Under the pieces are notes generated by a model that was not told the DNA's origin, ran no database searches, and saw only the letters and a program-made list of their open reading frames with translations. The position numbers and the translations under genes were made by a program. Below are positions 45,250 to 59,740 of a stretch of DNA of 64,000 nucleotides, one piece after another. The stretch comes from Ianthella basta (taxonomy: Eukaryota > Porifera > Demospongiae > Verongiida > Ianthellidae): assembly GCA_964019415.1 (NCBI GenBank), contig OZ025875.1, positions 1 through 64,000 of the forward strand. Direction: 5' to 3'. How positions within the stretch are numbered: the first letter of the stretch is position 1; each line of letters opens with the position of its first letter.

Positions 45250-47775
45250 CATATGTTGCCAAATCTTGCCAAATCTTACTTTGTCATATCTCGCCAAATC
45301 TTGCCAAATCTTGCCAAATCTTACCTTGTCATATCTTGCCTACTCTTGCCAAATCTTACCTTCATATCTTACCAAATTTTGCCTAAACTTACCTTGTCAT
45401 AGCTTGCCTAATCTTGCTTAATCTTACCTTGTCATATCGTGCCAAATCTTACCAAATATTACCTTGTCATATCTTGCCAAATCTTGCCAAATCTTATCTT
45501 GTCATATCTTGCCAAATCTTGCCAAATCTTACCATGTAATATCTTGCCAAATCTTGCCTAATCTTACTTTTTCATATCTTGCCAAATCTTGCATAATCTT
45601 ACTATGTCATATCTTGCCAAATCTTGCCTAATCTTACCTTGTCATATCTTACCAATTCTTGCTTAATCTTACCTTGTCATATCTTGACAAATCTTGCCAA
45701 ATCTTATCTTTTCATATCTTGCCAAATCTTGCCAAATATTATCTTGTCATATCTTGCCAAATCTTGCCAAATCTTACCTTGGCATATCTTGCCAAATCTT
45801 GCCTAATCTTACCTTGTCATATCTTGCCAAATCTTGCCGAATCTCACCTTGTCATATCTTGCCAAATCTTGCCAAATCTTACCTTGTCATATCTTGCCTA
45901 ATCTTGTCAAATCTTACCTTGTCATATCTTGCCAAATCTTGCCAAATCTTACCTTGTCATATCTTGCCTAATCTTGTCAAATCTTACCTTGTCATATCTT
46001 GCCAAATCTTGCCTGATCTTACCTTGTCATATCTTGCCAAATCTTGCCAAATCTTACCATGTCATACTTTGCCAAATCTTGCCTAATCTTACTTTTTCAT
46101 ATCTTGTCAAATCTTGCTTAATCTTACCTTATCATATCTTGCCAAATCTTGCCAAATCTTACTTTGTCATATCTCGCCAAATCTTGCCAAATCTTGCCAA
46201 ATCTTACCTTGTCATATCTTTCCTACTCTTTCCAAATCTTACCTTCATATCTTACCAAGTTTTTCCTAAACTTACCTTGTCATATCTTGCCAAATCTTAC
46301 CATGTAATTTCTTGCAAAATCTTGCCTAATCTTACTTTTTCATATCTTGCCAAATCTTGCTTAATCTTACCTTCTCATATCAAGCCAAATCTTGCCAAAT
46401 CTTACCTTGTCATATCTTGCCAAATCTTGCCAAATCTTATCTTGTCATATCTTACCAAATCTTGCTTAATCTTACTTTGTCATATTTGCCAAATCTTTCC
46501 AAATCTTATTTTGTCATATCTTGCCAAATCTTGCCAAATATTACCTTGTCATATCTTGCTAAATCTTGCCAAATCTTACCTTGGCATATCTTACCAAATC
46601 TTGCCTAATCTTACCTTGTCATATCTTGCCAAATCTTGCCAAATCTTACCTTGTCATATCTTGCCAAATCTTGCCAAGTCTTACCATGTAATATCTTGCC
46701 AAATCTTACCTAATCTTACTTTTTCATATCTTGCCAAATCTTGCTTAATCTTACCTTGTCATATCTTGCCAAATCTTGCCAAATCTTACCATGTCATATC
46801 TTGCCAAATCTTGCCAAATCTTACCTTGTCATATCTTACCAAATCTTGCTTAATCTTACCTTGTCATATGTTGCCAAATCTTGCCAAATCTTATCTTGTC
46901 ATATCTTGCCAAATCTTGCCATATATTACCTTGTCATATCTTGCCAAATCTTGCCAAATCATACCTTGGCATATCTTACCAAATCTTGCCTAATCTTACC
47001 TTGTCATATCTTGCCAAATCTTACCAAATCTTACCTTGTCATATCTTGCCAAATCTTGCCGAATCTTACCTTGTCATATCTTGCCAAATCTTCCCAAATC
47101 TTACCATTTCATATCTTGCCAAATCTTGCCAAATCTTACCTTGTCATATCTTACCAAATCTTGCTTAATCTTACCTTGTCATATGTTGCCAAATCTTGCC
47201 AAATCTTATCTTGTCATATCTTGCCAAATCTTGCCATATACTACCTTGTCATATCTTGCCAAATCTTGCCAAATCATACCTTGGCATATCTTACCAAATC
47301 TTGCCTAATCTTACCTTGTCATATCTTGCCTAATCTTACCAAATCTTACCTTGTCATATCTTGCCAAATCTTGCCGAATCTTACCTTGTCATATCTTGCC
47401 AAATCTTCCCAAATCTTACCTTGTCATATCTTGCTTAAACTTGCCAAATCTTACCTTGTCTTATCTTGCCAAAGCTTGCCTGATCTTACCATGTCATATC
47501 TTGCCAAATCTTGCCAAGCCTTACCTTTAAGTTGTCATATTTTGCCAAATCTTGCCTATTCTTACTTTTTCATATCTTGCCAAATCTTGACTAATCTTAC
47601 CTTGTCCTATCTTGCCAAATCAGGCCAAATCTTACTTTGTCATATCTCGCCAAATCTTGCCAAATCTTAAATTTTCATATCTTGCAAAATCATGCCTAAT
47701 CTTACCTTGTCATATCTCGCCAAATCTTGCCAAATCTTACCTTGTCATATCTTACCAAATCTTGCCAAATCTTAC
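45250..47775 (+). repeat. 2.5-kb satellite segment, copy 1 (offset 16225)
   Basis: Matches 61475-64000 at exactly +16225 over the whole visible length (45624 with 61849, 46357 with 62582, 47036 with 63261). It contains a nested tandem duplication of 315 bp (nine monomers; CATATGTTGCC words at 46865 and 47180). Part of it (44562-46640) is also related to 55292-57370 at offset 10730. Confidence 0.9.
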
Positions 47776-47879
47776 TATGTCATATTTTGCCAAATCTTGC
47801 CTAATCTTACTTTTTCATATCTTGCCAAATCTTGCTTAATCTTACCTTGTCATATCTTGCCAAATCTTGCCTAATCTTA

Positions 47880-50163
47880 CCTTGTCATATCTTGCCAAAT
47901 CTTTCCAATTATTACCTTGTCATATCTTACCAAATCTTGCTTTTAATCTTTCCTTCATATCTTGCCAAATCTTGCCAAATCTTACCAAATATTACCTTGT
48001 CATATCTTGCCTTCTTGCCAAATCTTACCTTCTCATATCTTGCCAAATCTTGCCTGATCTTACCTTGTCATATCTTGCCAAATCTTGCCAAGTCTTACCT
48101 TTAACTTATCATATCTTGCTAAATCTTGCCTAATCTTACTTTTTCATATCTTGCCAAATCTTGCTTAATCTTACCTTTGTCATATCTTGCCAAATCTTAC
48201 CAAATCTTACTTTGTCATATCTCGCCAAATCTTGTAAAATCTTGCCAAATCTTATCTTATCATATCTTGCCTACTCTTGTCAAATCTTACCTTCATATCT
48301 TACCAATTCTTGCCTAATCTTACCTTGTCATATCTTACTTAATCTTGCTTAATCTTACCTTGTCATATCTTGCCAAATCTTGCCAAATATTACCTTGTCA
48401 AATCTTGCCAAATCTTGCCTAATCTTACCTTGTCATATCTTGCCAAATCTTGCCTAATCTTCCCTTGTCATATCTTGCCTAATCTTGCCAAATCTTGTCA
48501 TATCTTGCCAAATCTTGCCAAATCTTACCATGTAATATCTTGCCAAATCTTGCCTAATCTTACTTTTTCATATCTTGCCAAATCTTGCCAAATCTTGCCA
48601 AATCTTACTTTGTCATATCTTGCCTACTCTTGCCAAATCTTACCTTCATATCTTACCAAATTTTACCTAAACTTACCTTGTCATATCTTGCCTAGACTTG
48701 CTTAATCTTACCTTGTCATTTCTTGCCAAATCTTACCAAATATTACCTTGTCATATCTTGCCAAATCTTGCCTAATCTTACATTGTCATATCTTGCAAAA
48801 TCTTGCCAAATCTTACCTTGTCATATCTTGCCAAATCTTGCCAAATCTTACCATGTAATTTCTTGCCAAATCTTGCCTAATCTTACTTTTTCATATCTTG
48901 CCAAATCTTGCTTAATCTTACCTTGTCATATCTTGCTAAATCTTGCCAAATCTTACCTTGTCATATCTTGCCAAATCTTGCCAACTCTTACCTTGGCATA
49001 TCTTACCAAATCTTGCCTAATCTTACCTTGTCATATCTTGCCTAATCTTGCCAAATCTTACTTTCAATTTGTCATATCTTGCCAAATCTTGCCGAATCTT
49101 ACCTTGTCATATCTTGCCAAATCTTGCCAAATCTTACCTTGTCATGTCTTGCCTAATCTTGCCAAATCTTACCTTGTCATATCTTGCCAAATCTTGCCAA
49201 ATCTTACCATGTCATATCTTGACAAATCTTGCCAAGCCTTACCTTAAAGTTGTCATATCTGGCCAAATCTTGCCTATTCTTACTTTTTCATATCTTGCCA
49301 AATCTTGCTTAATCTTACCTTGTCATATCTAGCCAAATCTTGGTTAATCTTACCTTGTCATATCTTACCAAATGTTTCCAATTCTTACCTTGTCATATCT
49401 CACCAAATCTTGCTTATAATCTTACCTTCATATCTTGCCAAATCTTGCCAAATCTTATCTTGTCATATCTTGCCAAATCTTGCCAAATATTACCTTGTCA
49501 TATCTTACCTAATCTTGCCAAATCTTACCTTGTCATATCTTGCCAAATCTTGCCTGATCTTACCATGTCATATCTTGCCAAATCTTGCCAAGTCTTACCT
49601 TTTCATATCTTGCCAAATCTTGCTTAATCTTACCTTGTCATATCTTGCCAAATCTAGCCAAATCTTACCTTGTCATATCTTGCCAAATCTTGCCAACTCT
49701 TACCTTGGCATATCTTACCAAATCTTGCCCAATCTTACCTTGTCATATCTTGCCTAATCTTGCCATATCTTACTTTCAATTTGTCATATCTTGCCAAATC
49801 TTGCCGAATCTTACCTTGTCATATCTTGCCAAATCTTGCCAAATCTTACCTTGTCATATCTTGCCAAATCTTGCCTAATCTTACTTTTTCATATCTTGCC
49901 AAATCTTGCCTAATCTTACCTTGTCGTATCTTGCCAAATCTTGCCAAATCTTACCTTGTCATATCTTGCCAAATCTTGCTTAATCTTACCTTATCATATC
50001 TAGCCAAATCTTGGTAAATCTTACCTTGTCATATCTTACCAAATCTTTCCAATTCTTACCTTGTCATATCTTACCAAATCTTGCTTATAATCTTACCTTC
50101 ATACCTTGCCAAATCTTGCCAAATCTTATCTTGTCATATCTTGCCAAATCTTGCCAAATATTA
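47880..50163 (+). repeat. 2284-bp satellite segment, copy 1
   Basis: The landmark CTTGCTTTTAATCTTTCC, then CTTGCCTTCTTGCC, opens the segment at about 47936 and again at 50221. The same variant order runs through both. Later landmarks include CTTTCAATTTGTCATATC (49061) and CTTGCTTATAATCTTACC (49410). Confidence 0.9.
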
Positions 50164-52659
50164 CCTTGTCATATCTTGCCAAATCTTTCCAATTCTTACC
50201 TTGTCATATCTTACCAAATCTTGCTTTTAATCTTTCCTTAATATCTTGCCAAATCTTGCCAAATCTTACCAAATATTACCTTGTCATATCTTGCCTTCTT
50301 GCCAAATCTTACCTTGTCATATCTTGCCAAATCTTGCCTGATCTTACCTTGTCATATCTTGCCAAATCTTGCCAAGTCTTACCTTTAACTTATCATATCT
50401 TGCTAAATCTTGCCTAATCTTACTTTTTCATATCTTGCCAAATCTTGCTTAATCTTACCTTTGTCATATCTTGCCAAATCTTACCAAATCTTACTTTGTC
50501 ATATCTCGCCAAATCTTGTAAAATCTTGCCAAATCTTATCTTATCATATCTTGCCTTCTCTTGTCAAATCTTACCTTCATATCTTACCAATTCTTGCCTA
50601 ATCTTACCTTGTCATATCTTACTTAATCTTGCTTAATCTTACCTTGTCATATCTTGCCAAATCTTGCCAAATATTACCTTGTCAAATCTTGCCAAATCTT
50701 GCCTAATCTTACCTTGTCATATCTTGCCAAATCTTGCCTAATCTTCCCTTGTCATATCTTGCCTAATCTTGCCAAATCTTGTCATATCTTGCCAAATCTT
50801 GCCAAATCTTACCATGTAATATCTTGCCAAATCTTGCCTAATCTTACTTTTTCATATCTTGCCAAATCTTGCCAAATCTTGCCAAATCTTACTTTGTCAT
50901 ATCTTGCCTACTCTTGCCAAATCTTACCTTCATATCTTACCGAATTTTACCTAAACTTACCTTGTCATATCTTGCCTAGACTTGCTTAATCTTACCTTGT
51001 CATTTCTTGCCAAATCTTACCAAATATTACCTTGTCATATCTTGCCAAATCTTGCCTAATCTTACATTGTCATATCTTGCCAAATCTTGCCAAATATTAC
51101 CTTGTCATATCTTGCCAAATCTTGCCAAATCTTACCATGTAATTTCTTGCCAAATCTTGCCTAATCTTACTTTTTCATATCTTGCCAAATCTTGCTTAAT
51201 CTTACCTTGTCATATCTTGCTAAATCTTGCCAAATCTTACCTTGTCATATCTTGCCAAATCTTGCCAACTCTTACCTTGGCATATCTTACCAAATCTTGC
51301 CTAATCTTACCTTGTCATATCTTGCCTAATCTTGCCAAATCTTACTTTCAAATTGTCATATCTTGCCAAATCTTGCCGAATCTTACCTTGTCATATCTTG
51401 CCAAATCTTGCCAAATCTTACCTTGTCATGTCTTGCCTAATCTTGCCAAATCTTACCTTGTCATATCTTGCCAAATCTTGCCAAATCTTACCATGTCATA
51501 TCTTGACAAATCTTGCCAAGCCTTACCTTAAAGTTGTCATATCTGGCCAAATCTTGCCTATTCTTACTTTTTCATATCTTGCCAAATCTTAACTAATCTT
51601 ACCTTGTCATATCTTGCCAAATCTTGCCTAATCTTACCTTGTCATATCTTGCCAAATCTTGCCAAATTTTACCTTGTCATATCTCGCCAAATCTTGCCAA
51701 ATCTTACCTTGTCATATCTTGCCAAATCTTGCCAAATCTTACCATGTCATACTTTGCCAAATCTTGCCTAATCTTACTTTTTCATATCTTGCCAAATCTT
51801 GCTTAATCTTACCTTGTCATATCTAGCCAAATCTTGGTTAATCTTACCTTGTCATATCTTACCAAATGTTTCCAATTCTTACCTTGTCATATCTCACCAA
51901 ATCTTGCTTATAATCTTACCTTCATATCTTGCCAAATCTTGCCAAATCTTATCTTGTCATATCTTGCCAAATCTTGCCAAATATTACCTTGTCATATCTT
52001 GCCTAATCTTGCCAAATCTTACCTTGTCATATCTTGCCAAATCTTGCCTGATCTTACCATGTCATATCTTGCCAAATCTTGCCAAGTCTTACTTTTTCAT
52101 ATCTTGCCAAATCTTGCTTAATCTTACCTTGTCATATCTTGCCAAATCTAGCCAAATCTTACCTTGTCATATCTTGCCAAATCTTGCCAACTCTTACCTT
52201 GGCATATCTTACCAAATCTTGCCCAATCTTACCTTGTCATATCTTGCCTAATCTTGCCATATCTTACTTTCAATTTGTCATATCTTGCCAAATCTTGCCG
52301 AATCTTACCTTGTCATATCTTGCCAAATCTTGCCAAATCTTACCTTGTCATATCTTGCCAAATCTTGCCTAATCTTACTTTTTCATATCTTGCCAAATCT
52401 TGCCTAATCTTACCTTGTCGTATCTTGCCAAATCTTGCCAAATCTTACCTTGTCATATCTTGCCAAATCTTGCTTAATCTTACCTTATCATATCTAGCCA
52501 AATCTTGGTAAATCTTACCTTGTCATATCATACCAAATCTTTCCAATTCTTACCTTGTCATATCTTACCAAATCTTGCTTATAATCTTACCTTCATACCT
52601 TGCCAAATCTTGCCAAATCTTATCTTGTCATATCTTGCCAAATCTTGCCAAATATTACC
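50164..52659 (+). repeat. 2284-bp satellite segment, copy 2, with a 210-bp gain
   Basis: Matches copy 1 at +2284 up to about 51586 and at +2494 from about 51797. The difference is 210 bp, exactly six monomers, placed at 51587-51796. The remainder matches with few base changes. Confidence 0.9.
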
Positions 52660-53599
52660 TTGTCATATCTTACCTAATCTTGCCAAATCTTACCTTGTCA
52701 TATCTTGCCAAATCTTGCCTGATCTTACCTTGTCATATGTTGCCAAATCTTGCCAAGTCTTAGCTTTAACTTATCATATCTTGCCAAATCTTGCCAAATC
52801 TTACTTTTCATATCTTGCCAAATCTTGCTTAATCTTACCTTGTCATATCTTGCCAAATCTTGCCAAATCTTACTTTGTCATATCTCGCCAAATCTTACTT
52901 AATCTTGCCAAATCTTACCTTGTCATATCTTGCCTACTCTTGCCCAATCTTACCTTCATATCTTACCAAATTTTGCCTAAACTTACCTTGTCATAGCTTG
53001 CCTAATCTTGCTTAATCTTACCTTGTCATATCTTGCCAAATCTTACCAAATATTACCTTGTCATATCTTGCCAAATCTTACCAAATATTTCCTTGTCATA
53101 TCTTGCCACATCTTGCCTAATCTTACCTTGTCATATCTTGCCAAATCTTGCTTAATCTTACCTTGTCATATCTTGCCAAATCTTACCATGTCATATCTTG
53201 CCTAATCTTGCCAAATCTTACCTTGTCATATCTTGCCAAATCTTGCCAAATCTTCCCAAATCTTACCTTGTCATATCTTGCCTACACTTGCCAAATCTTA
53301 CCTTGTCTTATCTTGCCAAATCTTGCCTGATCTTACCATGTCATATCTTGCCAAATCTTGCCAAGCCTTACCTTTAAGTTGTCATATCTTGCCAAATCTT
53401 GCCTATTCTTACTTTTTCATATCTTGCCAAATCTTGACTAATCTTACCTTGTCATATCTTGCCAAATCTTGCCAAATCTTACCTTGTCATATCTCGCCAA
53501 ATCTTGCCAAATTTTACATTGTCATATCTTGCCAAATCTTGCCTGATCTTACCATGTCATATCTTGCCAAATCTTGCCAAGCATTACCTTTAAGTTGTC

Positions 53600-55260
53600 A
53601 TATTTTGCCAAATCTTGCCTATTCTTACTTTTTCATATCTTGCCAAATCTTGACTAATCTTACCTTGTCCTATCTTGCCAAATCATGCCAAATCTTACCT
53701 TGTCATATCTCGCCAAATCTTGCCAAATCTTAAATTTTCATATCTTGCAAAATCATGCCTAATCTTGCCTTGTCATATCTCGCCAAATCTTGCCAAATCT
53801 TACCTTGTCATATCTTACCAAATCTTGCCAAATCTTACCATGTCATATTTTGCCAAATCTTGCCTAATCTTACTTTTTCATATCTTGCCAAATCTTGCTT
53901 AATCTTACCTTGTCATATCTTGCCAAATCTTGCCTAATCTTACCTTGTCATATCTTGCCAAATCTTTCTAATTCTTACCTTGTCATATCTTACCAAATCT
54001 TGCTTTTAATCTTTCCTTCATATCTTGCCAAATCTTGCCAAATCTTACCAAATATTACCTTGTCATATCTTGCCTTCTTGCCAAATCTTACCTTGTCATA
54101 TCTTGCCAAATCTTGCCTGATCTTACCTTGTCATATCTTGCCAAATCTTGCCAAGTCTTACCTTTAACTTATCATATCTTGCCAAATCTTGCCTAATCTT
54201 ACTTTTTCATATCTTGCCAAATCTTGCTTAATCTTACCTTTGTCATATCTTGCCAAATCTTACCAAATCTTACTTTGTCATATCTCGCCAAATCTTGCAA
54301 AATCTTGCCAAATCTTATCTTATCATATCTTGCCTACTCTTGCCAAATCTTACCTTCATATCTTACCAATTCTTGCCTAAACTTACCTTGTCATATCTTA
54401 CCTAATCTTGCTTAATCTTACCTTGTCATATCTTGCCAAATCTTGCCAAATATTACCTTGTCAAATCTTGCCAAATCTTGCCTAATCTTACCTTGTCATA
54501 TCTTGCCTAATCTTGCCAAATCTTGTGATATCTTGCCAAATCTTGCCAAATCTTACCATGTAATATCTTGCCAAATCTTGCCTAATCTTACTTTTTCATA
54601 TCTTGCCAAATCTTGCCAAATCTTGCCAAATCTTACTTTGTCATATCTTGCCTACTCTTGCCAAATCTTACCTTCATATCTTACCAAATTTTACCTAAAC
54701 TTACCTTGTCATATCTTGCCTAGACTTGCTTAATCTTACCTTGTCATTTCTTGCCAAATCTTACCAAATATTACCTTGTCATATCTTGCCAAATCTTGCC
54801 TAATCTTACATTGTCATATCTTGCCAAATCTTGCCAAATCTTACCTTGTCATATCTTGCCAAATCTTGCCAAATCTTACCATGTAATTTCTTGCCAAATC
54901 TTGCCTAATCTTACTTTTTCATATCTTTCCAAATCTTGCTTAATCTTACCTTGTCATATCTTGCTAAATCTTGCCAAATCTTACCTTGTTATATCTTGCC
55001 AAATCTTGCCAACTCTTACCTTGGCATATCTTACCAAATCTTGCCTAATCTTACCTTGTCATATCTTGCCTAATCTTGCCAAATCTTACTTTCAATTTGT
55101 CATATCTTGCCAAATCTTGCCGAATCTTACCTTGTCATATCTTGCCAAATCTTGCCATATCTTACCTTGTCATGTCTTGCCTAATCTTGCCAAATCTTAC
55201 ATTGTCATATCTTGCCAAATCTTGCCTGATCTTACCATGTCATATCTTGACAAATCTTGC
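53600..55260 (+). repeat. Third relative of the 47.6-49.2 kb segment
   Basis: Matches 47540-49230 at offset 6063, changing to 6028 (one monomer fewer) near 54450. It carries the same AAATTTTCATATCTTGCA, CTTGCTTTTAATCTTTCC and CTTTCAATTTGTCATATC landmarks. The first part also matches 60550-60900 at offset 6948. Confidence 0.85.
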
Positions 55261-57335
55261 CTATTCTTACTTTTTCATATCTTGCCAAATCTTAACTAAT
55301 CTTACCTTGTCATATCTTGCCAAATCTTGCCTAATCTTACCTTGTCATATCTTGCCAAATCTTGCCAAATCTTACCTTGTAATATCTCGCCAAATCTTGC
55401 CAAATCTTACATTGTCATATCTTGCCAAATCTTGCCTAATCTTACCTTGTCGTATCTTGCCAAATCTTGCCAAATCTTACCTTGTCATATCTTGCCAAAT
55501 CTTGCCAAATCTTTCCATGTCATATTTTACCAAATCTTGCCTAATCTCACTTTTTCATATCTTGCCAAATCTTGCTTAATCTTACCTTGTCATATCTAGC
55601 CAAATCTTGCCAAATCTTACCTTGTCATATCTTACCAAATCTTTCCAATTCTTACCTTGTCATATCTTGCCAAATCTAGCTTAATCTTACCTTGTCATAT
55701 CTTGCCAAATCTTGCCAAATCTTACCTTCATATCTTGCCAAATCTTGCCAAATCTTATCTTGTCATATCTTGCCAAATCTTACCAAATCTTACCTTGTCA
55801 TATCTTACCTAATCTTCCCAAATCTTACCTTGTCATATCTTGCCTAATCTTGCCTGATCTTACCTTGTCATATCTTGCCAAATCTTGCCAAGTCTTACCT
55901 TTAACTTATCATATCTTGCCAAATCTTGCTAAATCTTACTTTTTCATATCTTGCCAAATCTTGCTTAATCTTACCTTGTCATATGTTGCCAAATCTTGCC
56001 AAATCTTACTTTGTCATATCTCGCCAAATCTTGCCAAATCTTGCCAAATCTTACCTTGTCATATCTTGCCTACTCTTGCCCAATCTTACCTTCATATCTT
56101 ACCAAATTTTGCCTAAACTTACCTTGTCATAGCTTGCCTAATCTTGCTTAATCTTACCTTGTCATATCGTGCCAAATCTTACCAAATATTACCTTGTCAT
56201 ATCTTGCCAAATCTTGCCAAATCTTATCTTGTCATATCTTGCCAAATCTTGCCAAATCTTACCATGTAATATCTTGCCAAATCTTGCCTAATCTTACTTT
56301 TTCATATCTTGCCAAATCTTGCATAATCTTACTATGTCATATCTTGCCAAATCTTGCCTAATCTTACCTTGTCATATCTTACCAAATCTTGCTTAATCTT
56401 ACCTTGTCATATCTTACCAAATCTTGCCAAATCTTATCTTGTCATATCTTGCCAAATCTTGCCAAATATTACCTTGTCATATCTTGCCAAATCTTGCCAA
56501 ATCTTACCTTGGCATATCTTGCCAAATCTTGCCTAATCTTACCTTGTCATATCTTGCCAAATCTTGCCGAATCTCACCTTGTCATATCTTGCCAAATCTT
56601 GCCAAATCTTACCTTGTCATATCTTGCCTAATCTTGTCAAATCTTACCGTGTCATATCTTGCCAAATCTTGCCAAATCTTGCCTAATCTTACCTTGTCAT
56701 ATCTTGCCAAATCTTGCCAAATCTTACCTTGTCATATCTTGCCAAATCTTTCCAATTCTTACCTTGTCTTATCTTACCAAATCTTGCTTTTAATCTTTCC
56801 TTCATATCTTGCCAAATCTTGCCAAATCTTACCAAATATTACCTTGTCATATCTTGCCTAATCTTATCAAATCTTACCTTGTCATATCTTGCCAAATCTT
56901 GCCTGATCTTACCTTGTCATATCTTGCCAAATCTTGCCTAATCTTACCATGTCATACTTTGCCAAATCTTGCCTAATCTTACTTTTTCATATCTTGCCAA
57001 ATCTTGCTTAATCTTACCTTATCATATCTTGCCAAATCTTGCCAAATCTTACTTTGTCATATCTCGCCAAATCTTGCCAAATCTTGCCAAATCTTACCTT
57101 GTCATATCTTGCCTACTCTTTCCAAATCTTACCTTCATATCTTACCAAGTTTTTCCTAAACTTACCTTGTCATATCTTGCCAAATCTTACCATGTAATTT
57201 CTTGCAAAATCTTGCCTAATCTTACTTTTTTATATCTTGCCAAATCTTGCTTAATCTTACCTTCTCATATCAAGCCAAATCTTGCCAAATCTTACCATGT
57301 AATATCTTGCCAAATCTTGCCTAATCTTACTTTTT
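54745..57335 (+). repeat. 2.59-kb satellite segment, copy 1
   Basis: Matches the following DNA at offset 2591 (54751 with 57342, 55712 with 58303, 56354 with 58945). Near 56675-56860 copy 1 has about 160 bp that copy 2 lacks, after which the offset is about 2431. Confidence 0.88.
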
Positions 57336-59740
57336 CATTTCTTGCCAAATCTTACCAAATATTACCTTGTCATATCTTGCCAAATCTTGCCTAATCTTAC
57401 ATTGTCATATCTTGCCAAATCTTGCCAAATCTTACCTTGTCATATCTTGCCAAATCTTGCCAAATCTTACCATGTAATTTCTTGCCAAATCTTGCCTAAT
57501 CTTACTTTTTCATATCTTTCCAAATCTTGCTTAATCTTACCTTGTCATATCTTGCTAAATCTTGCCAAATCTTACCTTGTTATATCTTGCCAAATCTTGC
57601 CAACTCTTACCTTGGCATATCTTACCAAATCTTGCCTAATCTTACCTTGTCATATCTTGCCTAATCTTGCCAAATCTTACTTTCAATTTGTCATATGTTG
57701 CCAAATCTTGCCGAATCTTACCTTGTCATATCTTGCCAAATCTTGCCAAATCTTACCTTGTCATGTCTTGCCTAATCTTGCCAAATCTTACATTGTCATA
57801 TCTTGCCAAATCTTGCCTGATCTTACTATGTCATATCTTGACAAATCTTGCCTATTCTTACTTTTTCATATCTTGCCAAATCTTAACTAATCTTACCTTG
57901 TCATATCTTGCCAAATCTTGCCTAATCTTACCTTGTCATATCTTGCCAAACCTTGCCAAATCTTACCTTGTCATATCTCGCCAAATCTTGCCAAATCTTA
58001 CATTGTCATATCTTGCCAAATCTTGCCTAATCTTACCTTGTCGTATCTTGCCAAATCTTGCCAAATCTTACCTTGTCATATCTTGCCAAATCTTGCCAAA
58101 TCTTTCCATGTCATATTTTACCAAATCTTGCCTAATCTCACTTTTTCATATCTTGCCAAATCTTGCTTAATCTTACCTTGTCATATCTAGCCAAATCTTG
58201 CCAAATCTTACCTTGTCATATCTTACCAAATCTTTCCAATTCTTACCTTGTCATATCTTGCCAAATCTAGCTTAATCTTACCTTGTCATATCTTGCCAAA
58301 TCTTGCCAAATCTTACCTTCATATCTTGCCAAATCTTGCCAAATCTTATCTTGTCATATCTTGCCAAATCTTACCAAATCTTACCTTGTCATATCTTACC
58401 TAATCTTCCCAAATCTTACCTTGTCATATCTTGCCTAATCTTGCCTGATCTTACCTTGTCATATCTTGCCAAATCTTGCCAAGTCTTACCTTTAACTTAT
58501 CATATCTTGCCAAATCTTGCTAAATCTTACTTTTTCATATCTTGCCAAATCTTGCTTAATCTTACCTTGTCATATGTTGCCAAATCTTGCCAAATCTTAC
58601 TTTGTCATATCTCGCCAAATCTTGCCAAATCTTGCCAAATCTTACCTTGTCATATCTTGCCTACTCTTGCCCAATCTTACCTTCATATCTTACCAAATTT
58701 TGCCTAAACTTACCTTGTCATAGCTTGCCTAATCTTGCTTAATCTTACCTTGTCATATCGTGCCAAATCTTACCAAATATTACCTTGTCATATCTTGCCA
58801 AATCTTGCCAAATCTTATCTTGTCATATCTTGCCAAATCTTGCCAAATCTTACCATGTAATATCTTGCCAAATCTTGCCTAATCTTACTTTTTCATATCT
58901 TGCCAAATCTTGCATAATCTTACTATGTCATATCTTGCCAAATCTTGCCTAATCTTACCTTGTCAAATCTTACAAAATCTTGCTTAATCTTACCTTGTCA
59001 TATCTTACCAAATCTTGCCAAATCTTATCTTGTCATATCTTGCCAAATCTTGCCAAATATTACCTTGTCATATCTTGCAAAATCTTGCCAAATCTTACCT
59101 TGGCATATCTTGCCAAATCTTGCCTAATCTTACCTTGTCATATCTTGCCAAATCTTGCCGAATCTCACCTTGTCATATCTTGCCAAATCTCGCCAAATCT
59201 TACCTTGTCATATCTTGCCTAATCTTGTCAAATCTTACCGTGTCATATCTTGCCAAATCTTGCCAAATCTTACCTTGTCATATCTTGCCTAATCTTGTCA
59301 AATCTTACCTTGTCATATCTTGCCAAATCTTGCCTGATCTTACCTTGTCATATCTTGCCAAATCTTGCCTAATCTTACCATGTCATACTTTGCCAAATCT
59401 TGCCTAATCTTACTTTTTCATATCTTGCCAAATCTTGCTTAATCTTACCTTATCATATCTTGCCAAATCTTGCCAAATCTTACTTTGTCATATCTCGCCA
59501 AATCTTGCCAAATCTTGCCAAATCTTACCTTGGCATATCTTGCCTACTCTTTCCAAATCTTACCTTCATATCTTACCAAGTTTTTCCTAAACTTACCTTG
59601 TCATATCTTGCCAAATCTTACCATGTAATTTCTTGCAAAATCTTGCCTAATCTTACTTTTTTATATCTTGCCAAATCTTGCTTAATCTTACCTTCTCATA
59701 TCAAGCCAAATCTTGCCAAATCTTACCTTGTCATATCTTG
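57336..59740 (+). repeat. 2.59-kb satellite segment, copy 2
   Basis: Adjacent copy of 54745-57335 with few substitutions (for example CATATGTTGCC near 57695, AAACCTTGCC near 57947). The last part (59400-59740) is also related to 46080-46440. Confidence 0.88.
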
